A stretch of 8,196 bases of DNA from Mucilaginibacter sp. (GCA_014376655.1 JACMRC010000274.1:1-8196), one strand, 5' to 3'. Positions 1-5,374 are shown, numbered from the stretch's first letter. Notes: generated from the letters alone by a model not told the origin. Numbers and translations: made by a program.

Positions 1-71
1 CTATCGATCCGAAAATCCTGCATTCCGCTAAAATAAGCGAAAATACTGTTAGTGTTATTTGTTGTATTCAT
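1..71 (-). CDS. N-terminus of probable ISAs1-type transposase (cut by window edge)
   Basis: Reading the minus strand from the ATG at 71-69 gives 23 open codons running off the left edge: MNTTNNTNSIFAYFSGMQDF followed by RID. The stretch YFSGMQDFRID resembles the start of ISAs1/H-repeat transposases, where a short 'F..l.DpR.dR' segment (the DDE_Tnp_1-associated region) precedes the DDE catalytic domain. This is a resemblance recalled from the family and was not tested by alignment. The usual Pro of 'DPR' is Phe here. No catalytic residues are in the window, so it is unknown whether the element is intact. The sequence before the ATG is AT-rich. It contains TCTGA-TTG-TCAGA, a small inverted repeat directly against the start codon. 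The fragment could instead belong to an unrelated gene. Confidence 0.4.
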   Translation of the reverse strand, partial: MNTTNNTNSIFAYFSGMQDFRID

Positions 72-245
72 CTGATTGTCAGATAAATATACAAATAAAT
101 AATCAAAAATAAAAGCTAATTAACTCATTATCAAATACTTACTTTTATGAATGTAACTAACTTTTTAATGCGTTTGCCCTGGCCATAACAACTAGGGGCG
201 TTTTATTTCCGCGTTTTTTTTGTATTTTTGTATAAAGCCAAACAC

Positions 246-269
246 CCGCTTTAAAGCGGCCTACCTTTG
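246..269 (+). promoter_or_regulatory. Perfect 14-bp palindrome next to a Bacteroidota -7-like box
   Basis: CCGCTTTAAAGCGG at 246-259 is a perfect palindrome. Two bases later TACCTTTG (262-269) matches the TAnnTTTG -7 consensus of Bacteroidota. The palindrome sits just upstream of the -7 box, where a regulator could block polymerase. No TTTG is visible at normal -33 spacing, and the next gene starts more than 300 bases downstream, so promoter activity is only a possibility. GGCC copies flank the TACCTTTGC box on both sides. Confidence 0.3.
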
Positions 270-358
270 CGGCCTTACAATTAAGCCCTCAAAAAGCGCA
301 TAAATTCCGTTTTTATAGTAATATATTAACACACAGTGATTTAAGTAAAAAAAAGTGC

Positions 359-460
359 TGTGAAATAGTGTGAATTCGTGTGATAATGGTGTGAAATAGT
401 GTGAATCCGTGTGTTAATGGTGTGATATAGTGTGAATTCGCGTGAATTCGTGTGATGTTA
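359..460 (+). repeat. Decamer tandem array grouped as 31-bp units
   Basis: About ten head-to-tail copies of a 10-11 base unit are visible. In order they are TGTGAAATAG, TGTGAATTCG, TGTGATAATGG, TGTGAAATAG, TGTGAATCCG, TGTGTTAATGG, TGTGATATAG, TGTGAATTCG, CGTGAATTCG and TGTGATGTTA. The first nine group into three 31-bp higher-order units (359-389, 390-420, 421-451) of 10+10+11 bases. The period is close to one DNA helical turn, so every TGTGA would face the same side. The array ends about 125 bases before the ATG of the downstream Tat-exported protein. It may be a simple minisatellite or a phased set of protein-binding sites. Confidence 0.85.
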
Positions 461-585
461 TGCGTTACCAATGTGTTAAACCGGTTAAATGCCGCAGGCG
501 AAGTATAAGTATTTCTGTCTTTAGGCTACAATCATCCACAGATATTACTATTTTTAGCCAACTAAATACTAACTATAAATTTACA

Positions 586-1461
586 ATGACAACAAGAAGA
601 ACGTTCTTAACGCAGGCTGGCCTGCTATCGGCAGGGGCAATGTTAGCACCACATTTACTTTCGGCAAAACCTATTAAAAATGTAGGCTTGCAGCTATATA
701 GCCTGCGCGACCAGTTACCTAAAGATGTAAGCGGCGTTATTGCCAAAGTTGCAGCAGCAGGATATAAAGAAGTTGAGCCTTATGGTTACAGCAAAAAAGG
801 CGGTTTCTGGGGATTAGAGCCTAAAGCGTTCAGCGACTTGTTAAAAGCAAATGGCTTAACCACGCCAAGCGCGCATTATGATATGAACCAGTTTTTAGGT
901 TCGGGTAAAACAGAAAACTTAGAGGCTTATATTGAGGCTGCCAACGCTACCGGCCAATCGCATATTATTATTCCGTCTATAAACGGCGAGTTTATTAAAA
1001 CCGTTGACGAGTGTAAAGCTGTTGCCGAAAAAATGAACAAAGCTGCCGAGATTTGCCAGAAATCGGGCTTGAAATTAGGCTACCATAATCACAACTTCGA
1101 GTGGAAACCAATTGGCGACACTACTTTCTATGATACCGTTATTGACAATACCGACCCTAAATTAGTAGCCATGGAAATGGATATATATTGGGTAGTACGT
1201 TCGGGCAAAGATCCGTTAGAGTTAATGGCTAAACACCCGGGACGTTTTGAATTTGTGCATATTAAGGATATGGATAAAACCAAATCAAACTTAAATACAG
1301 AGATCGGTGCCGGTACTATTGATTACGTTAAGATATTAAGCAAAGCAAAAAAAGGCGGTGTTAAACACTTTATTGTTGAGCAGGAAAACTATATCAATAT
1401 CGACCCTTACGTAAGTATCGCACAAAGTGCTAAGTATGTTAAGGATAAGGTGAGTATCTAA
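586..1461 (+). CDS. Tat-exported sugar phosphate isomerase/epimerase-like TIM-barrel protein
   Basis: A 291-residue protein of the xylose isomerase-like TIM-barrel superfamily (AP_endonuc_2/IolE-like). Members isomerise or epimerise sugars or act on inositol-type substrates with a bound divalent metal; the substrate here cannot be read from sequence. Residues 4-21 (RRTFLTQAGLLSAGAML) form a twin-arginine signal, so the folded protein is probably exported to the periplasm. The barrel begins at about residue 32 (VGLQLYSLRD). Candidate metal or catalytic positions are GYHNHNFE (165-172), MEMD (196-199), HIKD (225-228) and VEQE (264-267). The ATG at 586 was chosen because it places the Tat motif at the N-terminus; the reading frame stays open upstream to 442, but those 48 residues are not signal-like and would begin inside the decamer array. 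The A-rich TTTACA before the ATG is typical of Bacteroidota. Neighbours give no pathway link. Confidence 0.85.
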   Translation: MTTRRTFLTQAGLLSAGAMLAPHLLSAKPIKNVGLQLYSLRDQLPKDVSGVIAKVAAAGYKEVEPYGYSKKGGFWGLEPKAFSDLLKANGLTTPSAHYDMNQFLGSGKTENLEAYIEAANATGQSHIIIPSINGEFIKTVDECKAVAEKMNKAAEICQKSGLKLGYHNHNFEWKPIGDTTFYDTVIDNTDPKLVAMEMDIYWVVRSGKDPLELMAKHPGRFEFVHIKDMDKTKSNLNTEIGAGTIDYVKILSKAKKGGVKHFIVEQENYINIDPYVSIAQSAKYVKDKVSI

Positions 1462-1485
1462 TCTGATAACTTAATTATCCCCGAT

Positions 1486-1575
1486 TGTCATTTCGATACG
1501 AGGAACGAGTGAGAAATCCTATACAAGCGATTATTTGCATGACGTATAAGATTTCTCCCGTTGGTCGAAATGACA
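1486..1575. repeat. 90-bp imperfect palindrome, Bacteroidota-type dispersed repeat
   Basis: The outer arms TGTCATTTCGA (1486-1496) and TCGAAATGACA (1565-1575) are perfect complements. Inner arms GAGAAATC (1511-1518) and GATTTCTC (1550-1557) pair, and after one mismatch TATAC (1520-1524) pairs with GTATA (1544-1548), leaving a 19-base loop. The sides between the two stems differ in length (14 against 7 bases), giving an asymmetric bulge. I recall the outer motif with GAGAAATC as a common intergenic repeat in Bacteroidota genomes, but that was not checked. It fills the gap between the isomerase stop and the ABC ATPase start. As RNA it would form a long hairpin that could end or stabilise the upstream transcript. 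No strong T-run follows on the + strand beyond the T-rich 1575-1587. Confidence 0.8.
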
Positions 1576-1594
1576 TTTTTTTATTTTGTACTGT

Positions 1595-2344
1595 ATGATC
1601 ACCATAACCAACATCCACAAAACCTTTAACAAAGGCAAGGCAAACCAGGTAAACGCCGTTAATGGTATCGACTTAATTATTGCCGATGGTGAGTTTATGG
1701 TGGTGGTGGGCTCAAACGGTTCGGGTAAAACAACGCTGTTAAACCTGATCTCCGGCAGCATCCTGCCAACGTCAGGAAGCATCAGCATTGATAATCACGA
1801 TGTAACCAAACTTGCCGATTACCAGCGCAGCAAATGGATAGCCCGCGTTTTTCAAAACCCAATGAGTGGTACAGCATCCGATCTAAGCATATTGGATAAT
1901 TTCCGGCTGGCTGCTATCCGTACTAAAGCCAAAGGGCTAACCATTGGTGTTAATGACGCATTTAAAGGCGCTGTAAAAGAAAAAATAGCCACGTTGGGTC
2001 TTAGCCTCGAAAACAAAATAGAACAGCCCATGGGCACGCTATCGGGCGGACAGCGCCAGGCTTTAACCCTATTAATGAGCGTGATGGACGATTGCAAGAT
2101 CTTATTGCTCGATGAACCCACCGCCGCCCTCGACCCAAAATCCGCAGAAATAGTAATGCGTACTGCCGATAAACTGGCTAAAGACTTTAAACTGACCACA
2201 ATTTTAGTCACCCATAATTTAAAAGATGCCTACAATTATGGATCGCGAATTATTCAAATGGGTGAGGGGGTGATAATTAAGGATGTTGATACTACGCACA
2301 AACAAAAGCTGAAACAGAATGATCTGTTTGAGTGGTTTGGTTGA
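1595..2344 (+). CDS. ABC transporter ATP-binding protein, COG1101/TrpZ-like
   Basis: A complete 249-residue ABC ATPase that would power an inner-membrane transporter. All motifs are present: Walker A GSNGSGKT (39-46), Q-loop Gln87 in VFQNPMSGT, signature LSGGQ (149-153), Walker B ILLLDE (169-174) and H-loop His207 in LVTHN. The 'VFQ.P..GTA..L.I.DN' stretch, 'LSGGQRQALTLLM' and 'EPTAALDPK' follow the COG1101 pattern, the ATPases that pair with TrpX-type binding proteins and permeases for putative amino acid import (family knowledge from memory). No permease or binding protein is adjacent in this window, so it is either the last gene of an interrupted cluster or works with partners elsewhere. 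The ATG at 1595 is preferred over the in-frame TTG at 1586 because it begins the first beta strand directly (MITITNIHKTF). The dispersed palindrome ends only 19 bases before this start. Confidence 0.88.
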   Translation: MITITNIHKTFNKGKANQVNAVNGIDLIIADGEFMVVVGSNGSGKTTLLNLISGSILPTSGSISIDNHDVTKLADYQRSKWIARVFQNPMSGTASDLSILDNFRLAAIRTKAKGLTIGVNDAFKGAVKEKIATLGLSLENKIEQPMGTLSGGQRQALTLLMSVMDDCKILLLDEPTAALDPKSAEIVMRTADKLAKDFKLTTILVTHNLKDAYNYGSRIIQMGEGVIIKDVDTTHKQKLKQNDLFEWFG

Positions 2345-2346
2345 GT

Positions 2347-2524
2347 ATAAATCAACCCTCTTTCCGCCGAAGGCGAAGAGAGGGTCGCGCCCGCCAAAGG
2401 CGGGCCGCGGGGTGAGTTGACGGCGCGCGTTTATTAGCGTAAATGTCCGCTTCGCCTTTTACTCACCCGGTCTTTGCTTCGCTCGACCACCCTCTCTTCG
2501 CCTTCGGCGGAAAGAGGGATTTAT
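2347..2524. repeat. GC-rich 178-bp element with perfect 30-bp inverted arms (REP/MITE-like)
   Basis: The left arm 2356-2385 (starting CCCTCTTTCCGCCGAAGGCG) is a perfect inverted copy of the right arm 2489-2518. Arms extend outward as ATAAATC (2347-2353) against GATTTAT (2518-2524), with three extra bases on the left side. Inside lie a second pair, GGGTGAGT (2410-2417) with ACTCACCC (2461-2468), and a tight hairpin GCCCGCC-AAA-GGCGGGC (2389-2405). Each long arm also folds on itself (CGCC-GAA-GGCG at 2365-2375). The element is much richer in G+C than its surroundings and starts three bases after the ATPase stop codon. It has no coding capacity. It resembles the dispersed palindromes I recall from Sphingobacteriaceae. 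A non-autonomous mobile element is possible; no clear target-site duplication is seen beyond the A/T-rich ends. Confidence 0.88.
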
Positions 2525-2569
2525 TCGATCAATTTTTTTTGGCAAACTTATTGCAATCATCTAATCACT

Positions 2570-2821
2570 ATGATGAACAATAATAACTTCCAGAATATAT
2601 TTGATGCGTACCAGCTGGTTAGCGGTGCAAAGATCAAAGGCATAAAACAAGACGAAATGTTTGAGCTTGGCGAATACGATGCTAACAAACGCGGCTACAC
2701 CGTATACCCGATAGATAACGGTGTGCGCTATGACGACTTCGCGGTTGTAGTAGCCGAAAAAGAATTAAAAAATAATTTCCTGATAGAGGTACTGAAAGTA
2801 AATACGGCACTCGCTGCGTAA
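2570..2821 (+). CDS. Small hypothetical protein (83 aa)
   Basis: I do not recognise this protein. From the ATG at 2570 it has 83 residues (82 if the second ATG at 2573 is used). It opens with a polar MMNNNNFQNIFDAYQLVSGA, continues with a charged middle including YDANKRGYTVYPIDNGVRYDDF, and ends with an amphipathic stretch EKELKNNFLIEVLKVNTALAA. There are no signal peptide, membrane segment, Cys or known motif, so it is probably a small cytoplasmic protein. The frame extends upstream to 2474, but those codons lie inside the right arm of the GC-rich palindrome and are unlikely to be translated. Codon choice matches the neighbours, and a strong terminator follows 5 bases after the stop, which supports a real, singly transcribed gene. 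Confidence 0.65.
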   Translation: MMNNNNFQNIFDAYQLVSGAKIKGIKQDEMFELGEYDANKRGYTVYPIDNGVRYDDFAVVVAEKELKNNFLIEVLKVNTALAA

Positions 2822-2826
2822 ATAGA

Positions 2827-2863
2827 AAAAGCGCCGTTTTTGATGTTTCAAAACGGCGCTTTT
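2827..2863. terminator. Bidirectional rho-independent terminator
   Basis: AAAAGCGCCGTTTT (2827-2840) pairs perfectly with AAAACGGCGCTTTT (2850-2863), with a 9-base loop. The stem has a GC core flanked by A-runs and T-runs on both strands, so it can stop transcription both from the small hypothetical gene on the + strand and from the convergent sugar dehydrogenase gene on the - strand. Confidence 0.88.
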
Positions 2864-2881
2864 GTTTTGCTTTGTAAGCGG

Positions 2882-4126
2882 TTATTTTTTATAGCTGATC
2901 TTATACAGCGTGCCTTTATTGTCGTCGGTTACATAAATAGAACCATCCGGTCCCTGTGCTAAACCGCATGGGCGATGCACCGCACGGCCTGATGCTTTTT
3001 GTTCGGCTGTGCCAGCAAATCCATCAGCGAATACTTCCCATTTACCGTCGGGTTTGCCATTTTTAAACGGCTGGAATACTACAAAATAACCTGCTTGCGG
3101 CAATGGTGCGCGGTTCCATGAACCATGGAAAGCAAGGAACGCGCCATTTTTGTAACGGGCAGGAAACTGATCGCCGGTATAAAATAACAAACCATCAGGT
3201 GCCCAATGTCCCGGGAAACCTACTACAGGCTTAATATATTTAGGGTCGGCTTCTTTTTCGCTGTCGCCACCATACTCCGGGCCTAATATGTTTTTTTGTT
3301 TTTGCCAGTCGTAATACATGTATGGCCAACCCGCGTTATCACCTTTCTTAAGTGCGAATAAACACTCAGATGGTAGCTCCGCAGATTGCTGGGCAGTATA
3401 TAATTTAGGGTAGAGATCATGCAAGGCATCGCGGCCGTGCTGGGTTACAAATAACTGGTTAAGCTGTTGGTTCCAGAAAATGCCAACCACGTTACGCAAT
3501 CCTGATGCATAGTGTACGCTTTCCGGGTAGCTTTGATTAAGTTTATTAGCTTTAAACTGCCAGATACCGGCGGTCGAGTCTAAGATAGGGCAGCCGGTAT
3601 GTTTTTTATCATACTCTTCACAGATATTACTTGGCGCGCCTATGTTTACATATAGGTTACCATCGTTATCTAAAGTAAGCGCTTTAGGCTGGTGATGGTC
3701 TATCTCTACTAACCCTCTAACAATAGTTTCAGGTTTATCGGGATCTATTACCTCGTTTTGCGCATTCAGTTTATAACGGAAAACAGAGTTTTTAGACGAT
3801 GCATATAAGTAGCCGTCTTTAACAGCAATGCCGGTGCCACCATAATCGCCGAAGCTGGTTTTTACGGTTGCCTGGTCATTCTCTTCATGCAATACTATAA
3901 TGCCTCTTGATTTACGCGTACTTGCCATGTGAATAAAAATATCATGCTGTGGCGTAACTACCAGGTGGCGTGCGCTGCCAAGGTTATCGGCAATTATTGT
4001 AGCTGTGAAACCAACAGGAAGCGTTAAGCCGCCATCTGCAGGTTTATTTTTTGCGGAATTTAATACCACTATCCCTACTACCGCAGCCACTGGTAACAGT
4101 ATTGAGAATAATCTTTTGTTTTTCAT
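2882..4126 (-). CDS. PQQ-dependent sugar (sorbosone/glucose-type) dehydrogenase
   Basis: A 414-residue protein of the soluble quinoprotein glucose/sorbosone dehydrogenase family (COG2133), which oxidises aldose or sorbosone-type sugars outside the cytoplasm with PQQ. A hydrophobic N-terminus (about residues 5-23, FSILLPVAAVVGIVVL) without a lipobox Cys acts as signal peptide or anchor. The beta-propeller begins at about residue 34 (LTLPVGFTATIIADNLGSAR). IDHHQPKALTLDNDGNLYVNIG (142-163) matches the family segment with the catalytic His, probably His145. SGLRNVVGIFW (208-218) matches the 'GhRNpqG' segment with an active-site Arg (Arg211). Other family blocks are GDNAGWPY (262-269), HWAPDGLLFYTGDQFP (307-322), AFHGSWNR (332-339) and HRPCGLAQGPDGSIYVTDD (384-402). 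Cys169 and Cys179 could form a disulfide. No cytochrome c domain is fused. The ATG at 4126 was chosen over the one at 4150 because it begins MKNKR directly before the hydrophobic core. Whether PQQ is made or imported cannot be seen here. Confidence 0.85.
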   Translation of the reverse strand: MKNKRLFSILLPVAAVVGIVVLNSAKNKPADGGLTLPVGFTATIIADNLGSARHLVVTPQHDIFIHMASTRKSRGIIVLHEENDQATVKTSFGDYGGTGIAVKDGYLYASSKNSVFRYKLNAQNEVIDPDKPETIVRGLVEIDHHQPKALTLDNDGNLYVNIGAPSNICEEYDKKHTGCPILDSTAGIWQFKANKLNQSYPESVHYASGLRNVVGIFWNQQLNQLFVTQHGRDALHDLYPKLYTAQQSAELPSECLFALKKGDNAGWPYMYYDWQKQKNILGPEYGGDSEKEADPKYIKPVVGFPGHWAPDGLLFYTGDQFPARYKNGAFLAFHGSWNRAPLPQAGYFVVFQPFKNGKPDGKWEVFADGFAGTAEQKASGRAVHRPCGLAQGPDGSIYVTDDNKGTLYKISYKK

Positions 4127-4147
4127 TGTGTTGTTAAGTTTATCTAT

Positions 4148-4155
4148 CAAAAATA
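4148..4155 (-). promoter_or_regulatory. -7-like box upstream of the sugar dehydrogenase gene
   Basis: The minus strand reads TATTTTTG, an exact TAnnTTTG match, 22 bases before the ATG at 4126. This would give a short leader of roughly 15 bases and supports that start over the upstream one at 4150. A minus-strand TTTG occurs at 4184-4181, but about 25 bases away, which is longer than the usual spacing. It is only a pattern match in AT-rich DNA. Confidence 0.35.
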
Positions 4156-4260
4156 GTATAATAAATTTTAAGGCCTATACCAAATAAAATATTAGCAAGG
4201 TTTTAAAGAATACTTCAAATTTTTATCGAAGTAAAATTATATTTTTAATTATATATGGTA

Positions 4261-4331
4261 TAAAGAATTTAATTCTTTATATGCAAACGTTTGCAGTTTA
4301 TGCTGAAATATTCTTTAATCACTTGATTAAA
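4261..4331. promoter_or_regulatory. Cluster of three palindromes in a divergent promoter region, including a LacI-type operator
   Basis: Three near-perfect or perfect palindromes are packed into 71 bases. TAAAGAATTTAATTCTTTA (4261-4279) has 9-bp arms around one base. TGCAAACGTTTGCA (4282-4295) is a perfect 14-mer with the AAACGTTT core and central CG of LacI/PurR-family operators. TTTAATCACTTGATTAAA (4314-4331) has 8-bp arms around two bases. The octamer TAAAGAAT also occurs at 4204-4211, and inverted at 4310-4317, so four copies lie in 114 bases. The region separates the divergent sugar dehydrogenase and repeat-protein genes and could control either. A weak promoter for the + gene, TTG (4323-4325) with 20 bases to TATCGTCA (4346-4353), would overlap the third palindrome. 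Confidence 0.6.
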
Positions 4332-4377
4332 CCCTGATTTGTTTTTATCGTCATAGATGTATACAAAAATAAAGAAC

Positions 4378-5250
4378 ATGAAAAAGATAGCACTAATATC
4401 AGCAATAGCATTAAGTGGTTTATTTTATAGCAACGCAAATGCACAATTAAGAATAGGTTTTGGCTTACATGTAAATACTCCATCAGTTAGAATTGAAGCA
4501 CAAACTGCTTCCCCGGTTTATACCGAATATAGTAACGCAGATGATTATTATTACATGCCCGAGGTTGATGCTTACTATAGCCCATACGAAAGAGTGTATT
4601 ACTACAACGATGGCGGAAGATGGGTGTCAAACGCTTACTTACCCGACGAATACCGCAACTACGATTGGAGAACCGCCCGCCGTTACGAAGTACGCGCACA
4701 CCGCCCATACTTAAACGCGGATATATACCGCGAAAAATACAGAGGTAATGCACGTGACTGGAACCGCAGAGATGACCGTTTTGATAACCGCAGAGATGAT
4801 AGGTTTGATAACCGCAGAGACGACCGTTTTGATAACCGCAGAGATTATAGGTTTGATAACCGTAACGATCGCAGAGACGACGGCCCGCGCTTTGTAAAAC
4901 CTAACGAGTATCGTGGAGCAGAACATGCAGACAACCGTGGTTGGGGTAATGGAAACAGAAGAGATGATAGAAACGATAACAGGGGAGAGGGCAACTATAA
5001 CCAGCCCCAGCAGCAACAAGGCAGAGGACAAGGAAACTATAATCAACAACCTCAACAAAGCCAGCCGTCACAACCATCAAGGAGTGATAACAATGGCCAA
5101 GGCCGCGGACAAGGTGGTTATAACCAACCTTCTCAGCCTCAGCAAAATCAACCATCACGTCAAAACGGTGGTGGTCAACAAAGAGGAGGTATGAACCAAG
5201 GCGATCATTTAGTTTTTCAGAGTAGCCAAAACGACCAGAGAAGATTCTAA
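4378..5250 (+). CDS. Secreted repeat-rich, probably disordered R/N/D/Q/G protein
   Basis: A 290-residue exported protein of unknown function. Residues 1-23 (MKKIALISAIALSGLFYSNANAQ) form a Sec signal, with cleavage predicted near ANA-Q. Residues 24-125 are Tyr-rich and look folded (YYYMPEVDAYYSPYERVYYYNDGGRWVSNAYLP), resembling exported Bacteroidota proteins with aromatic repeats. Residues 129-160 are four copies of NRRDDRFD-type octapeptides, with a degenerate fifth copy at 161-168. Residues 190-270 are low-complexity G/Q/N/R/P sequence, with two copies of a 27-residue unit beginning GRGQGNYNQ (215) and GRGQGGYNQ (242). The C-terminus LVFQSSQNDQRRF is less repetitive. The tail is likely disordered and polycationic, which would suit binding of nucleic acid, polysaccharide or other polyanions, but no role is proven. 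The ATG at 4378 is preferred over 4357 because it starts the signal peptide cleanly. A terminator follows at 5281-5304. Confidence 0.82.
   Translation: MKKIALISAIALSGLFYSNANAQLRIGFGLHVNTPSVRIEAQTASPVYTEYSNADDYYYMPEVDAYYSPYERVYYYNDGGRWVSNAYLPDEYRNYDWRTARRYEVRAHRPYLNADIYREKYRGNARDWNRRDDRFDNRRDDRFDNRRDDRFDNRRDYRFDNRNDRRDDGPRFVKPNEYRGAEHADNRGWGNGNRRDDRNDNRGEGNYNQPQQQQGRGQGNYNQQPQQSQPSQPSRSDNNGQGRGQGGYNQPSQPQQNQPSRQNGGGQQRGGMNQGDHLVFQSSQNDQRRF
4762..4881 (+). repeat. 24-bp tandem repeats inside the gene encoding the R/D-rich region
   Basis: Four 24-bp units (4762-4785, 4786-4809, 4810-4833, 4834-4857) are followed by a degenerate fifth at 4858-4881. All start AACCGCAGAGA except the fifth. Units 1 and 3 share GACCGTTTTGAT and units 2 and 4 share ATAGGTTTGAT, so the array is really two 48-bp blocks, which points to a recent block duplication. 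The period is a multiple of three, so copy number can change without breaking the frame. Confidence 0.9.
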
Positions 5251-5280
5251 TATAATTTCCTCTATCATATATTATAAGCA

Positions 5281-5304
5281 AAAAGCCACCGAAAGATGGC
5301 TTTT
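5281..5304. terminator. Rho-independent terminator after the repeat-rich secreted protein gene
   Basis: AAAAGCCA (5281-5288) pairs with TGGCTTTT (5297-5304) around an 8-base loop, and three more T follow on the + strand. It sits 31 bases past the stop codon at 5250. It has A-runs on the left and so may also act weakly on the minus strand, where a convergent gene ends at 5394. Confidence 0.82.
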
Positions 5305-5374
5305 TTTGTGTTTGCAATTTGTCTGAACCATAATTTACAGGTCAAAAACTTGCCTTATGAGTTTGATATTAAAG

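Larger units (their letters stand above)
72..585. other. AT-rich gene-free region with promoter-like boxes, a palindrome and a decamer array
   Basis: No open frame in this stretch looks like a gene. Positions 72-240 are very AT-rich. Around 161-181 the minus strand reads CAGGGCAAACGCATTAAAAA, which could be the terminal inverted repeat of the insertion sequence suggested by the transposase-like fragment at the left edge; the other end is outside the window, so this is speculative. A TATTTTTG box lies at 223-230. A 14-bp palindrome followed by TACCTTTG lies at 246-269, and the decamer array at 359-460. Positions 461-585 lead into the Tat-exported protein gene. A further -7-like TATTTTTA at 549-556 would put a transcript start shortly before the ATG at 586. 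Confidence 0.6.

Noticed and set aside
359..460. CRISPR-like array
   Set aside because: Repeats are contiguous 10-11 base units with no unique spacers, and no cas genes are nearby.
442..585. N-terminal extension of the Tat-exported isomerase from a GTG inside the decamer array
   Set aside because: The 48 extra residues are not signal-like, would bury the twin-arginine motif, and their first codons come from the repeat array.
1531..1788. Minus-strand open frame across the dispersed palindrome and the start of the ABC ATPase
   Set aside because: It is antisense to a gene with all ABC motifs and partly made of repeat sequence.
1852..2211. Minus-strand open frame inside the ABC ATPase
   Set aside because: It lies fully antisense to conserved motif-bearing sequence and has no recognisable domain.
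2474..2569. Upstream extension of the 83-residue hypothetical protein
   Set aside because: These codons are the right arm of the GC-rich palindrome and adjacent non-coding sequence; an ATG pair at 2570 and 2573 gives a natural start.
4005..4187. Plus-strand open frame overlapping the start of the sugar dehydrogenase
   Set aside because: It is antisense to the signal peptide region and runs into AT-rich intergenic sequence; no signal of coding beyond chance.
4282..4295. CcpA-type cre site
   Set aside because: The site resembles cre through its central CG, but CcpA belongs to Firmicutes and the third position does not fit TGWAANCG; a generic LacI-family operator is the safer description.
4487..5317. 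Several open frames on both strands within the repeat-rich secreted protein gene
   Set aside because: Repetitive sequence with few stops creates long shadow frames; only the frame from 4378 has a signal peptide and a sensible protein.
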